Positions 1 through 8,737 of a DNA stretch of 64,000 bases are shown piece by piece. The position numbers and the translations under genes were made by a program. Position 1 is the first letter of the stretch. Each line of letters starts with the position of its first letter. The notes under the pieces are model-generated. The model saw nothing but the letters and a program-made list of their open reading frames with translations, ran no database searches and was not told where the DNA came from. The DNA lies in the NCBI RefSeq assembly GCF_001717585.1, contig NZ_CP017042.1, forward strand, positions 1,890,501 through 1,954,500. Direction: 5' to 3'. Source of the stretch: Selenomonas sp. oral taxon 920. GTDB taxonomy: Bacteria; Bacillota; Negativicutes; Selenomonadales; Selenomonadaceae.

Positions 1-1821
1 GCACTCGTAGGCACGCTCCGCACCGAGATAGTCGAACTCGGCAAGCATTTCGTCCGTCGTGCGCAAATAGAGCGGCGGCTGTCGCTCGGCATCACGGTAG
101 CCGTTCGCTTTTTGCAGCATGGCGCGGTAGACGGCATCCTCTGGATTGAGGAAGTGCACGTCGCAGGTCGCAATCAGCATTTTATCGAGTTTTTTGGCAA
201 GCGCATCGACTTTGCGGTTGATGTCCCGCAGATCTTCATCCGTGTGAATCGGGAAACGATCGTCAATCTTGAGGAAGTCGTTGTTGTGAATCGGTTGGAT
301 CTCGAGGAAGTCATAAAACTTTGCGATTTCCTCCAGCTCCTCGTCGGGCCGCCCCGCGACGATACTGCGGATCAGTTCGCCCGCCTCGCACGCAGAGCCG
401 ACAATGATCCCCGTACGGTACTGCTGCAGCACGGCGCGGGGAACACATGGACGACCGCGCTTCTTCGTGCCGCGGAAGTAGCGGATATGTGAGAGGGAGA
501 CGAGCTTGTAAAGGTTATACAGCCCTGTCTTGTTCTGCGCAAGGAAGATGATATGGTGCGCCCGCGCATCGTTCGGTTTGTCAAGAAGATAGCCCTCCAT
601 CCCGTAGATGATCTTGATGTCCGTTCCCTTCTTTTTGAGGGCACGCGCCGTATTCATCGCCTCGGGGAACGCCTGCACAACGCCGTGGTCGGTGATGGCG
701 ACGGCAGGCCAGCCCCAGCGCGCCGCCGTCTCGACGAGCACCTTCGGCGGGACAACGGCATCGAGTGCACTCATTTTCGTGTGCGCGTGCAGCTCGACCC
801 GCTTCACCTGTGCCGTGTCCTCACGCTGTGGAACAGAGCGTCGCTCCATACTGTCGATGAAGAGAACGTAATCGCTGATGAATTTATCGTATTCAATCTT
901 GCCCTGTATGCGGACAGAGCATCCCTTGCCGATTGCCTTCAGGATTCGCTCGACCTCCGCGTCAATGTCCTCCTGTGTCGTTTTCCCGCGTGCGGCAAAG
1001 AACTTTTTGCACGCGATACCGTTCGTCTTGTCGGCAAATTTGAGCAGGAGGATGTACGCGCCCGATTTGAGCTTGTTCGCCTGCGGAGCAAAGACCTCGC
1101 CCTCGAGCACGATATTCTTGACCTCATCCTCGAGTACACCGAGGTCACGCGCCTCACCCGAGACCCCGCGTCCGAGAATGACGTTTGCAGGCAGCTCTTT
1201 GACCTTTGCACCCTTTGCGGCACGCGAGGGAGACAAAGCTGCGGGAACCTCCTTGGGGGCGGGAACGGAAAGTACGGGCGGTGTCCATGCAGGTGCATTC
1301 AAATCGTCCGCAAGTTCACACTCCATGCAGACGACCCGACAGGTACAGCCAACATGCGTGCGGACGGCCGCCTCAATGCGCTTTGCGACCGCGCTCTGCG
1401 CGAACAACTCCGCACCGAAGTGCCCCGGCGCAGAGAGACGGATGACATTGCCGTCGACGGCGTACTCCGTTCGGCGCAGCGTGTGGAAAAGGACGGCATC
1501 GTCCCCTGCTGCCTCACACACGACGCGCTCCCAGAGCGGCGCAACGGCACGATCGAGTGCAATGACATTCTGCTGCACGAATGCTCCCGCGAGACTGTAG
1601 TTCGTCTCAACCTGCCGTGCAATCGCCGCGAGAAGATCCTCATCGAGAACGACGGGAGTGCCAATCACAAGTTCCCATGTATTTTCCTCTGCCGATACCT
1701 CGACATGCCGCAGAGCACACGCACGCAAAAGAGCCCGCTCCTCATCGGAGAGGGCGAGTCCGCGCAGAAGGCGAAGGAGCATATCCTCCGCACTGGGAAG
1801 AATCCGATAGGTCTTGTTCAT
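1..1821 (-). CDS. polC: DNA polymerase III alpha subunit, PolC type (3' part beyond window)
   Basis: Replicative DNA polymerase of the Firmicutes PolC type. The first 607 codons are present; the polymerase core lies beyond base 1. The N-terminal domain is followed by an OB-fold region at about residues 232-325 and a PHP domain from about residue 345 (VELHAHTKMSALDAVV, then TDHGVVQAFPEA). In typical PolC a DEDD 3'-5' exonuclease of about 170 residues interrupts the PHP domain after the 'YGVE' segment. Here IYGMEGYLLDKPNDA runs directly into AHHIIFLAQNKTGLYNLYK at about residues 408-435, so that insert is absent. The ATG at 1821 overlaps the stop of the upstream transglycosylase gene by four bases (ATGA), which suggests translational coupling. 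PolC rather than DnaE is supported by the OB domain preceding PHP and by the sequence SLSHIRYF. Confidence 0.9.
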   Translation of the reverse strand, partial: MNKTYRILPSAEDMLLRLLRGLALSDEERALLRACALRHVEVSAEENTWELVIGTPVVLDEDLLAAIARQVETNYSLAGAFVQQNVIALDRAVAPLWERVVCEAAGDDAVLFHTLRRTEYAVDGNVIRLSAPGHFGAELFAQSAVAKRIEAAVRTHVGCTCRVVCMECELADDLNAPAWTPPVLSVPAPKEVPAALSPSRAAKGAKVKELPANVILGRGVSGEARDLGVLEDEVKNIVLEGEVFAPQANKLKSGAYILLLKFADKTNGIACKKFFAARGKTTQEDIDAEVERILKAIGKGCSVRIQGKIEYDKFISDYVLFIDSMERRSVPQREDTAQVKRVELHAHTKMSALDAVVPPKVLVETAARWGWPAVAITDHGVVQAFPEAMNTARALKKKGTDIKIIYGMEGYLLDKPNDARAHHIIFLAQNKTGLYNLYKLVSLSHIRYFRGTKKRGRPCVPRAVLQQYRTGIIVGSACEAGELIRSIVAGRPDEELEEIAKFYDFLEIQPIHNNDFLKIDDRFPIHTDEDLRDINRKVDALAKKLDKMLIATCDVHFLNPEDAVYRAMLQKANGYRDAERQPPLYLRTTDEMLAEFDYLGAERAYEC

Positions 1822-2450
1822 TCGTCGTAGAGCCTCTTGTACTGTTCCCTGTCCTCGAGCACACGACGCACGTAGAGCCGTGTCTCGGGGTAGGGAATCG
1901 CCTCGATTTCGTCAAACTGCTCGTTCCAATGAAAGCGCTCCATCCAGTCGCGCACATTGCCGCGCCCCGCGTTATACGCCGCGAGTGCAAGGATGTCGTT
2001 GCCGCCGAACTCGCGCTCGAGCTCTGCAAGATACCATACACCGTAGCGGATGTTGAGCGCTGGATCGTAAAGGTAGTCCTCGGTAAACGGCTCGTCAAGC
2101 TGGCGCGCAACCCATGCCGCCGTCTGCGGCATCAGCTGCATGAGCCCGAGCGCACCGCCGTCGGACTGCGCACGCGGCTCGAATCCGCTCTCATGCTTGA
2201 TGACAGCGGCGACGAGGTAGGGATCCGTGCAGCAGACGGCGGCACTCGTCTCGATGTAGCTCTGATATTCATAGGGATAGATATAGGTGCGCTCCACCCA
2301 ACCCCAGCCGCCGACAATCGCAAAGGCAATAACGGCGATGACAATGAGGCGCAGCCCCCACCAGAATCTGCGCCGCAAACTACGAATTCCCAATGATCCT
2401 TTCGCTCCAAACTTTCCCAATGTATTCCCGCGTTTCTTCCTTTGTCCCAC
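1818..2450 (-). CDS. Membrane-anchored lytic murein transglycosylase (SLT family)
   Basis: Predicted to cleave the glycan strand of peptidoglycan with formation of 1,6-anhydro ends. A basic N-terminus is followed by one membrane segment (about residues 31-50), then a soluble SLT domain with the catalytic glutamate at residue 87 (KHESGF), the motif GALGLMQLMPQTA and the later AAYNAGRGNV signature. At 210 residues it matches the short Slt70-like proteins found next to coaE in many Firmicutes. The ATG at 2450 overlaps the end of coaE by 71 bases; a TTG at 2378, after the coaE stop, is an alternative that still keeps the membrane segment. The stop overlaps the polC start. Confidence 0.88.
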   Translation of the reverse strand: MGQRKKRGNTLGKFGAKGSLGIRSLRRRFWWGLRLIVIAVIAFAIVGGWGWVERTYIYPYEYQSYIETSAAVCCTDPYLVAAVIKHESGFEPRAQSDGGALGLMQLMPQTAAWVARQLDEPFTEDYLYDPALNIRYGVWYLAELEREFGGNDILALAAYNAGRGNVRDWMERFHWNEQFDEIEAIPYPETRLYVRRVLEDREQYKRLYDE

Positions 2451-2985
2451 TGTTGTCGATCACAATGTCTGCCCGCGCGCATTTCTCTGCGAGCGGCATC
2501 TGCGCCCCGATGCGTGCCCGCGCCTCGCTCTCATGCATCGTCTTGTCCCGTGCCAAAAGACGCGCCAGCTGCTCCTCCTCTGGGATCGCAACCACCCACG
2601 TCTCATCGGCGAGCACATCCCATCCCGCTTCAAAGAGCAGCGGCACATCGAGTACTGCTGCTCTCTCACCTGCCGTGCGTGCCGCCTGTATCCGCCGCTC
2701 CGCCTCAGCGCGGATCAGCGGATGCGTAACAGCATCCATCTCCGCGCGTACGGCGGGGTCAGAAAAGACGCGCTGCGCAACTGCCGCACGGTCAAGCGTT
2801 CCGCCCGCCGTCACAACCGCGCGCCCAAAGCGCTCCACATAGACGTTGAAGATCGGCTGCTTTGGCTGCGAGAGTTCATGCGCGAGAACATCCGCATCAA
2901 TGATATACGCGCCAAGTGCGTGCAGCGTTTTGCTGACAGTGGACTTGCCGCAGGCGATGCCGCCCGTAAGGCCGATGATCTTCAC
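2380..2985 (-). CDS. coaE: Dephospho-CoA kinase
   Basis: Last step of coenzyme A synthesis: phosphorylation of the 3'-hydroxyl of dephospho-CoA by ATP. The P-loop GGIACGKST is at residues 8-16; DADVLAHEL and the RLLARDK segment typical of CoaE follow. Length (201 residues) is normal for the family. The start is GTG at 2985, two bases after the polA stop, with GGAGG upstream at a rather long spacing. The pairing polA-coaE-transglycosylase is common in Firmicutes. Confidence 0.95.
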   Translation of the reverse strand: MKIIGLTGGIACGKSTVSKTLHALGAYIIDADVLAHELSQPKQPIFNVYVERFGRAVVTAGGTLDRAAVAQRVFSDPAVRAEMDAVTHPLIRAEAERRIQAARTAGERAAVLDVPLLFEAGWDVLADETWVVAIPEEEQLARLLARDKTMHESEARARIGAQMPLAEKCARADIVIDNSGTKEETREYIGKVWSERIIGNS

Positions 2986-2987
2986 GG

Positions 2988-5618
2988 CTATTTCGCCTCC
3001 GCCCAGTTCTTGCCGATGTGCACGTCCACGGCGAGCGGCACAAGAAGTTCCGCCGCGCCGCTCATCGCCGTGCGCAGGATCTCAGTCACCGCTTCCACCT
3101 CCGCCTCCACCACTTCAAGCACGAGTTCGTCATGCACCTGCAGCAGGATGCGGCTCTGCACGTTCGCCGCACACAGGGCGTCGTACGCGCGGATCATCGC
3201 AATCTTAATGAGATCCGCAGCCGTTCCTTGGATCGGCGTATTCATCGCCATGCGCTCGGCAAAGGAGCGCTGCATAAAGTTGCGGCTGTTGAGCGCGGGC
3301 AGGTCACGCCGCCGTCCGTAGAGTGTCGTTACGTAACCGTTCACGTGTGCATCGGCTACGATTTTATCCAAAAACACCCGCACGCCGTGGTACCGCTCAA
3401 AGTATCGTTCAATATAACCCGCCGCCTCCTTGCGCCCGATGCCGAGATCCCGCGCAAGTCCGAAGTCACTCAGGCCATAGACGATGCCGAAGTTGACCGC
3501 CTTTGCCCGGCGGCGCTGCTCGCCCGTCACCGCATCAAGCGGTACACCGAACACCTCGGCCGCCGTGCGCGCGTGAACATCCTGCCCGCTGCGGAACGCG
3601 TCGATGAGCGTCGCATCGCCCGACATATGGGCGAGAATACGCAGCTCGATCTGCGAATAGTCCGCCGAGAGGAGCTCATCATAGCCCTCGCCCGGCTCGA
3701 AGAGTGCACGTACGGCACGCCCCTCCTCCGTCCGCACAGGAATGTTCTGGAGGTTCGGATCGGAACTTGAGAGCCGTCCCGTCGCTGTCACGGTCTGGTT
3801 GAAGCTCGTATGCACGCGCCCCGTTGCGGGGCGGATGAGGCCGCCGATGCCCTCGAGATAAGTCGAACGCAGCTTCGTCCACATGCGGTAGGTGAGCACC
3901 TTGTCGACGATGGGGTGCTGATCGCGCAGCTCTTCAAGGGTCTCGGCGTTCGTCGAGTAGCCCGTCTTGGTCTTCTTGACCTTGCCGCCTGTCGTGAGCC
4001 CGAGGCGCTCGAAGAGGATCTCGCCGAGCTGCTTGGGCGAGCTGATGTTGAACTCCGCACCCGCAAGTGTGTGAATCTCCCTAACGAGCGTATCAATGCG
4101 CACATTCGCCGCAGCAAGCTCTCGTTCGAGTGCTGCGCGGTTCACATAGATGCCCGTTCGCTCCATCGCCGCGAGTACAGGAACAAGCGGCAGTTCCACG
4201 TCCTGACAGAGACGCAAAAGCCCGGCTGCCGCAAGCGCCGTCCGCATGGGCGCAGAGAGACGTGCGGCAAGCAGAGCCTCACGTACGGTGCGCTGTTCGT
4301 CGGTGAGGTCAGCGGGCACTTCGGCCGCCTCGGCAAGATGGGCAAATGCCGTGCGTTCAATACTGCGCCTGCTCTCCTCGGGATGGAGTAGGTAGTCCGC
4401 AAGTTCCAGATCAAAGATGTTCGTGCCGATGGAAACTCCTGCCTGTGCATAACGCTTTGCATTCCAGAGAACGAGTGAACACTCCGCCATGATATTCCGC
4501 ACCTCGTCAAAACACGGTACATCCGGACGCAGGATATACCGTTTCTCCCCGCAGACAAGGGCAAGCAGAGCAATCCGAACAAAGGGAGCTGCCCCTTCGA
4601 ACACTGCACCGATGGAAATTTCCTTCGCCGCGCGCAGGACATCGAGGTCGGCAGCAGTGAGTTCTGCTGCTTCGAGAGACATGGCAGGCTCATCTTCCTC
4701 TGCCGCAAAGAGGGACTGTTCCACCGCTGCCGTCGGAGCCGCCGCGCCGAGATACTCCGAGAGTGTGCGCCACACGGTACGCAGCTCATATTCCCTGCAG
4801 AACGCCTCAAGTGCGGCACGGTTCGGCTGCATGCGAAAATCCTCCGCACGGTAGCGGAGTTCGGGCACAGAGCATTCAATCGTCGCAAGCTGCTTTGAGA
4901 GGAGCGCCTGATCACGATATTCCACGAGCGAGGCGCTGAGCTTCTTCCCGCTGACCTCAGCGGCATGATCGAGCACATTTTCGATCGTACCGTACTCCAC
5001 AAGCAGTTTCGTTGCGGTCTTCGGCCCCACACCGGGCACCCCCGGAATGTTGTCCGAACTGTCTCCCATCAGCCCTTTCATATCAATGAGGCGGATCGGC
5101 GGGAATCCATACTCCTCCTCAAATGTCGCCGCATCGTAGGCACGAGTCTCACTGATTCCCTTTTTCGTCAGCATGACGGTGAGCCCTGTGCGGATCAGCT
5201 GCAGTGCGTCACGGTCGCCCGTCACAACGACGGATGGGATCCCCTCTGCCGCCGCCTGCGTTGCGAGTGTGCCGATGATGTCGTCCGCCTCGTAGCCGTC
5301 CAGTTCGAGGAAGGGAATGCCGAGCGCTGCCGACAGTTCCTTTAGGAGAGGAATCTGGGAAAGCAGCTCCTCCGGCGTCTTGTCACGCGTCCCCTTGTAC
5401 GCGGGGTAGAGTGCCGTGCGGAACGTTGTGCGGCTCTTGTCAAACGCGATGACAATGTTCGTCGGTGCGAGTTCCCGCATCAGCTTCACAAGCATCATCG
5501 CAAAGCCGTGCACCGCATTCGTGTGGATGCCGCGTGCGTTCGGCGGGAGCTGCAGCGCATAGAATGCGCGAAAGAAGAGGCTGCTCCCGTCGAGTACGGC
5601 AAATTGCTCCCTGCTCAC
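2988..5618 (-). CDS. polA: DNA polymerase I
   Basis: Repair and Okazaki-fragment polymerase of 876 residues. An N-terminal 5'-3' exonuclease/flap domain (about 1-290; DGSSLFFRAFYA, then MGDSSDNIPGVPGVGPKTA) is followed by a 3'-5' exonuclease-like domain (about 310-480) and the polymerase domain, with motif A (DYSQIELR), motif B (RRRAKAVNFGIVYG) and motif C (VHDELVLE). The middle domain lacks the usual DxE metal ligands: the motif I position reads ISIGAVFEG. The enzyme is therefore probably not proofreading, as in several Gram-positive PolA proteins. The GTG start at 5618 overlaps the stop of the adenosyltransferase gene by four bases, with no obvious Shine-Dalgarno sequence of its own. Confidence 0.96.
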   Translation of the reverse strand: MSREQFAVLDGSSLFFRAFYALQLPPNARGIHTNAVHGFAMMLVKLMRELAPTNIVIAFDKSRTTFRTALYPAYKGTRDKTPEELLSQIPLLKELSAALGIPFLELDGYEADDIIGTLATQAAAEGIPSVVVTGDRDALQLIRTGLTVMLTKKGISETRAYDAATFEEEYGFPPIRLIDMKGLMGDSSDNIPGVPGVGPKTATKLLVEYGTIENVLDHAAEVSGKKLSASLVEYRDQALLSKQLATIECSVPELRYRAEDFRMQPNRAALEAFCREYELRTVWRTLSEYLGAAAPTAAVEQSLFAAEEDEPAMSLEAAELTAADLDVLRAAKEISIGAVFEGAAPFVRIALLALVCGEKRYILRPDVPCFDEVRNIMAECSLVLWNAKRYAQAGVSIGTNIFDLELADYLLHPEESRRSIERTAFAHLAEAAEVPADLTDEQRTVREALLAARLSAPMRTALAAAGLLRLCQDVELPLVPVLAAMERTGIYVNRAALERELAAANVRIDTLVREIHTLAGAEFNISSPKQLGEILFERLGLTTGGKVKKTKTGYSTNAETLEELRDQHPIVDKVLTYRMWTKLRSTYLEGIGGLIRPATGRVHTSFNQTVTATGRLSSSDPNLQNIPVRTEEGRAVRALFEPGEGYDELLSADYSQIELRILAHMSGDATLIDAFRSGQDVHARTAAEVFGVPLDAVTGEQRRRAKAVNFGIVYGLSDFGLARDLGIGRKEAAGYIERYFERYHGVRVFLDKIVADAHVNGYVTTLYGRRRDLPALNSRNFMQRSFAERMAMNTPIQGTAADLIKIAMIRAYDALCAANVQSRILLQVHDELVLEVVEAEVEAVTEILRTAMSGAAELLVPLAVDVHIGKNWAEAK

Positions 5619-6124
5619 AGGCCGGGCTTGTCCGCATCCTCAAGGCGCATGAGGACAAAGATGTAGTCGGACAGGCGGTTCAGATAGCGCAGGTCGACCT
5701 CCGCCACAGAGCCGCGGCGTGCAAGCGTCCATGCATGGCGCTCGGCGGTGCGTGCCGTCGTGCGCGCTAGATCAAGCATCGCGCTCGACTTCCGATCGCC
5801 GGGGATGATGAACTCCTTCAGCGCAGGCAGGCTCTCCTCGATGCTTGCAATCTCTGCCTCGATTCCCGCGATCATCTCATCCGTGATGCGCGGCGGCTTG
5901 TTGCGGCTGGCAAAGTCTGCCATCAGCATGCCAAGCTGCTTCTGCGCGGCGAGGATATCCTCCTTCACGCGCTTGTTCTCAGCGAATGCGCGCGCCATGC
6001 CGAGCGTGGAGCCGAGGCTGTCCACAATCCCGTACACCTCGACGCGCAGATCGTCCTTTGCAATCCGCTCGCCCGTAAAGAGGCTCGTCTGTCCCTGATC
6101 GCCGGTCTTGGTCGTGACACTCAT
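5615..6124 (-). CDS. PduO-type ATP:cob(I)alamin adenosyltransferase
   Basis: Transfers the adenosyl group of ATP to Co(I) corrinoid, forming coenzyme B12. The N-terminal signature TKTGDQGQTSLFTGERIAKD and the following LRVEVYGIVDSLGS match the PduO/MMAB family, as does the C-terminal ARTTARTAERHAW helix. The ATG at 6124 is chosen over an upstream start because AGAGGAGGAA stands at ideal spacing and the protein then begins with MSVTTKTGD, as in homologues. It is coupled to polA through a GTGA overlap, although the two functions are unrelated. Confidence 0.93.
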   Translation of the reverse strand: MSVTTKTGDQGQTSLFTGERIAKDDLRVEVYGIVDSLGSTLGMARAFAENKRVKEDILAAQKQLGMLMADFASRNKPPRITDEMIAGIEAEIASIEESLPALKEFIIPGDRKSSAMLDLARTTARTAERHAWTLARRGSVAEVDLRYLNRLSDYIFVLMRLEDADKPGL

Positions 6125-6202
6125 CGTATGTTCCTCCTCTGCGGATAAATGCGCCCAGTCGTACAACTGGCACGACCGGGCATATTGATGAAATGAACGT
6201 TT

Positions 6203-6616
6203 TTAGAAAATCTCCGTCTCACTGAAGAAGATGTGCACCTCGCGCGCTGCGCTCTCGGGGCTGTCGGACGCGTGCACCGCGTTCTCGCTCCCGTTCTTGG
6301 CGAAGCGCTTGCGGATCGTGCCCTCCGCCGCATTTGCCGGATTCGTCGCACCGTGCAGTTCACGCACGCGCGCAATCGCATTCTCACCTGCGAGCACCAT
6401 CGCCACGAGCGGCGCGGAGGTCATAAACGCAGAGAGCTCGCCGTAGAACGGCTTCGTGAGATGCTCCGCATAGTGAATGCGTGCGATGCGGTCCGTCATC
6501 TGCATCATCTTCATCGCACGAATCTGCAGTCCCGCATCCTCGTACGCCTTCGTAATATCTCCGATGTGATGCGCCCCGACGGCGTCCGGCTTAATGAGAA
6601 CCAGAGTTTGTTCCAT
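6203..6616 (-). CDS. ndk: Nucleoside diphosphate kinase
   Basis: Balances nucleoside triphosphate pools by phosphate transfer from ATP through a phosphohistidine. The N-terminus (TLVLIKPDAVG) and the active-site motif NAVHASDSPESA, which contains the catalytic histidine, are intact. At 137 residues it is a standard single-domain Ndk. The start codon overlaps the stop of the upstream hexapeptide-repeat gene by one base (TAATG), and GAGGAG is well placed before it. Confidence 0.97.
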   Translation of the reverse strand: MEQTLVLIKPDAVGAHHIGDITKAYEDAGLQIRAMKMMQMTDRIARIHYAEHLTKPFYGELSAFMTSAPLVAMVLAGENAIARVRELHGATNPANAAEGTIRKRFAKNGSENAVHASDSPESAAREVHIFFSETEIF

Positions 6617-7146
6617 TACTTCATCTCCTCAATGATACGTTTGTACTCCGCTCCAAGATCGGCGTAGTTGCCCGCCGCATCTCGAAGCGCCTCGATTTCA
6701 TCGTCACGCAGTGCGCGTACGATCTGAGCAGGGTTGCCGAACACAAGCGAGTTCGACGGAATCCTCTTGTGCTGGGGAAGGAAGGTGCCCGCGCCGATGA
6801 CGACGTTCTCGCCGATCTCGGAGTAGCCCATCACGATGGAGCCCATACCGATGAGGGTATTGTCCCCGATGCGGCTGCAATGCACGACGGCATTGTGCCC
6901 AACGAGCACATTGTCCCCGATGCGGACAGGTACGTCTCGCATGACGTGAATCGTCGCATTTTCTTGGATATTCGTATTCTGCCCAATGGTAATCGGTTGA
7001 AAATCGCCGCGTACAACGGCACCAAACCAAATGCTCGAACCGGCACCGACCGTCACGTCTCCGATGACCGCCGCTGTCGGCGCAATAAATGCCGTTGGAT
7101 CAATAACGGGCATTTTGCCCCGATAGGGCAGGATGATAGGCTCCAT
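6616..7146 (-). CDS. Gamma-carbonic-anhydrase-like hexapeptide-repeat protein (YrdA/PaaY family)
   Basis: Left-handed beta-helix protein of 176 residues with many hexapeptide turns (for example FIAPTAAVIGDVTVG). Three histidines are placed as in gamma-class carbonic anhydrases (ATIHVMRD, then VGHNAVVHC), so a zinc-dependent trimer is likely. Substrate is not certain: YrdA-like proteins often lack measured carbonic anhydrase activity. The ATG at 7146 is preferred over one 18 bases upstream because AAGGAGG lies 8 bases before it. This is the first gene of the run leading to polC. Confidence 0.88.
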   Translation of the reverse strand: MEPIILPYRGKMPVIDPTAFIAPTAAVIGDVTVGAGSSIWFGAVVRGDFQPITIGQNTNIQENATIHVMRDVPVRIGDNVLVGHNAVVHCSRIGDNTLIGMGSIVMGYSEIGENVVIGAGTFLPQHKRIPSNSLVFGNPAQIVRALRDDEIEALRDAAGNYADLGAEYKRIIEEMK

Positions 7147-7181
7147 CAAATCCGCCTCCTTCACTTTCTCTGCTCAGATGT

Positions 7182-7190
7182 ATTATACCA
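7182..7190 (-). promoter_or_regulatory. Candidate extended -10 promoter for the hexapeptide-ndk-polA-polC run
   Basis: On the minus strand TGGTATAAT gives a perfect -10 (TATAAT, 7182-7187) with the extended TGn element. A TTGTTG that could act as a weak -35 lies 18 bases upstream, within the end of cca. It is followed within about 40 bases by the start at 7146. Confidence 0.5.
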
Positions 7191-7196
7191 CGTCAA

Positions 7197-8453
7197 TTAC
7201 CGCTCCAACAAGAATTTTTTGACGCTTTGCGTTTCTCTGTGCCTCCTCAGAATGCGGATGCGCTCCGTACGCAGCCATGCGCCAATCTCCTCGCCCGAGA
7301 GCTCCGGCGGTGCGGAACGCCCCGTAACCGTCCGCATCGCCGCGAGGTAATCCGCGCCGCGCGTGAGATAATCCGGCAGAGAGCCGTGGTCGGCTTGGAT
7401 GATGACATTGAACTGCGCGATCGAAAGCCCCGACGCACCAATGCCGAGCAGAAGATCGGCAATCTTCCCGGGACGCGTGAGACGCGGTGCGCGCATATGC
7501 TCGCGAATGACGAACGCTGCTGCCTTGCGCCAGTCACGCGGCAGCGCCATACGCGCATTCCATGCAGCGAGCGCATCGAGGCCCGTGCACTCGTGTCCGT
7601 AATGGTGCGGCAGCAGTTCCCGTGGGGTCAGTCCCTTGCCGAGATCGTGCACGAGTGCGGCAAAACGCGTCTTGATATCCTCCGTCTCACGTGCAACCGC
7701 GTCGACCATCGCGAACGTATGCGCAAGGGCATCCCCCTCGGGGTGGAAATCCGTCGGCTGCGTCTGCCCTTCGAGCGCCGCGATCTCCGGAAAGGTAACG
7801 GCAAGCAGATCCGCCGCACGCAGCACACGAAAAAAGGCGGAGGGACGCGGTGTCATCAGAGCACGCCGCAGCTCGCCCATCAATCGCTCTGTCGGCTCCG
7901 CACGCAGCTCATCTGCACACGCACGCATATAGGAGAGTGTCCCCTCCTCCACCGTGAAGCCAAACGCTGCTGCCTGTCGAGCGGCACGCAGCGCACGCAC
8001 AGGATCCTCCATGAAGTGCTCCGAGACAGCACGGATTACACCCGCTGCGAGATCATCACGCCCGCCGTAGGGGTCGAACAATTTTTCTGCAGGGAGTTCC
8101 AATGCCATCGCATTCATCGTGGTATCGCGTCGATAGAGATCCTCCGCGATCGTCACGGACGGGTCAAACGCAACTGCGAAGCCACGATACCCCGCGCCCG
8201 TCTTGCGTTCCCTCCGTGCAAAGGCGACCTCACGGCGTACGCCGTCCACACGCACATGGTAGACGGGAAAGGACTTCCCGATCTTCTCCGCGCCTGGGAA
8301 GATCGCACAGAGTGTTTCCTCCGTCATGCCCGTCAGCACATAGTCGACATCCTTTGCCGGCACGCCGCGAAACTGATCGCGCACACAGCCGCCCACGCGA
8401 AAGACGCATGCCCCCGCGCGCCGTACGGCATCTACAAAAGCAGCTTCCGTCAT
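7197..8453 (-). CDS. cca: CCA-adding tRNA nucleotidyltransferase with HD domain
   Basis: Adds or repairs the 3'-CCA end of tRNA. Class II motifs are in order: FRVGGCVRDQ, the DVDYVL metal-binding pair, YRRDTTMNAMAL and DPVRALRAARQ. After the RNA-binding helices comes an HD domain (ALAHTFAMVDAV, then ALVHDLGKG), as in E. coli-type enzymes with added phosphohydrolase activity. The length of 418 residues fits. AGGAGG precedes the ATG. The gene lies just downstream of three tRNA genes, though these already encode CCA. Confidence 0.94.
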   Translation of the reverse strand: MTEAAFVDAVRRAGACVFRVGGCVRDQFRGVPAKDVDYVLTGMTEETLCAIFPGAEKIGKSFPVYHVRVDGVRREVAFARRERKTGAGYRGFAVAFDPSVTIAEDLYRRDTTMNAMALELPAEKLFDPYGGRDDLAAGVIRAVSEHFMEDPVRALRAARQAAAFGFTVEEGTLSYMRACADELRAEPTERLMGELRRALMTPRPSAFFRVLRAADLLAVTFPEIAALEGQTQPTDFHPEGDALAHTFAMVDAVARETEDIKTRFAALVHDLGKGLTPRELLPHHYGHECTGLDALAAWNARMALPRDWRKAAAFVIREHMRAPRLTRPGKIADLLLGIGASGLSIAQFNVIIQADHGSLPDYLTRGADYLAAMRTVTGRSAPPELSGEEIGAWLRTERIRILRRHRETQSVKKFLLER

Positions 8454-8470
8454 TTTCTCACCTCCTCCGC

Positions 8471-8498
8471 AAAAGAAAAAGCATCACCTGCGTGATGC
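8471..8498 (-). terminator. Rho-independent terminator after the CAU tRNA
   Basis: On the minus strand a 7-bp stem (GCATCAC/GTGATGC, 8481-8498) is followed by TTTTTCTTTT. It separates the tRNA gene from cca. Confidence 0.8.
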
Positions 8499-8510
8499 TC
8501 TCGTTTCGAT

Positions 8511-8587
8511 TGGTGGGCCCACTTGGACTTGAACCAAGGACCGACCGGTTATGAGCCGGTTGCTCTAACCAACTGAGCTATAGGCCC
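8511..8587 (-). tRNA. tRNA with CAU anticodon (tRNA-Ile2 or elongator tRNA-Met)
   Basis: A 77-nt cloverleaf. The acceptor stem GGGCCTA pairs with TGGGCCC, the D arm is GCTCAGTTGGTTAGAGC, the anticodon loop is CTCATAA (anticodon CAT in DNA), and the T loop is GTTCAAG. The 3' CCA is encoded and the discriminator base is A. The variable region and acceptor resemble the minor isoleucine tRNA whose CAU is modified by TilS, but elongator Met cannot be excluded by eye. Confidence 0.92.
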
Positions 8588-8620
8588 CAAACAGTGCAGA
8601 GAGCAAGAAAGCTCTCACTT

Positions 8621-8647
8621 TCAAAAAAACCTGCGCAGTGCGCAGGT
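8621..8647 (-). terminator. Rho-independent terminator after the tRNA-Gly pair
   Basis: On the minus strand ACCTGCGCA and TGCGCAGGT form a perfect 9-bp stem with a one-base centre, followed by a run of seven T. Confidence 0.85.
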
Positions 8648-8658
8648 CAGGTAAGCGA

Positions 8659-8733
8659 TGGAGCGGAAAACGAGGCTCGAACTCGCGACCCCCACCTTGG
8701 CAAGGTGGTGCTCTACCACTGAGCTACTTCCGC
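8659..8733 (-). tRNA. tRNA-Gly (GCC), copy 1
   Basis: A 75-nt cloverleaf. The acceptor GCGGAAG pairs with TTTCCGC, the anticodon loop is TTGCCAA, the T loop is GTTCGAG and CCA is encoded. It is identical to the copy four bases upstream at 8738-8812. Confidence 0.97.
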
Positions 8734-8737
8734 ATAA

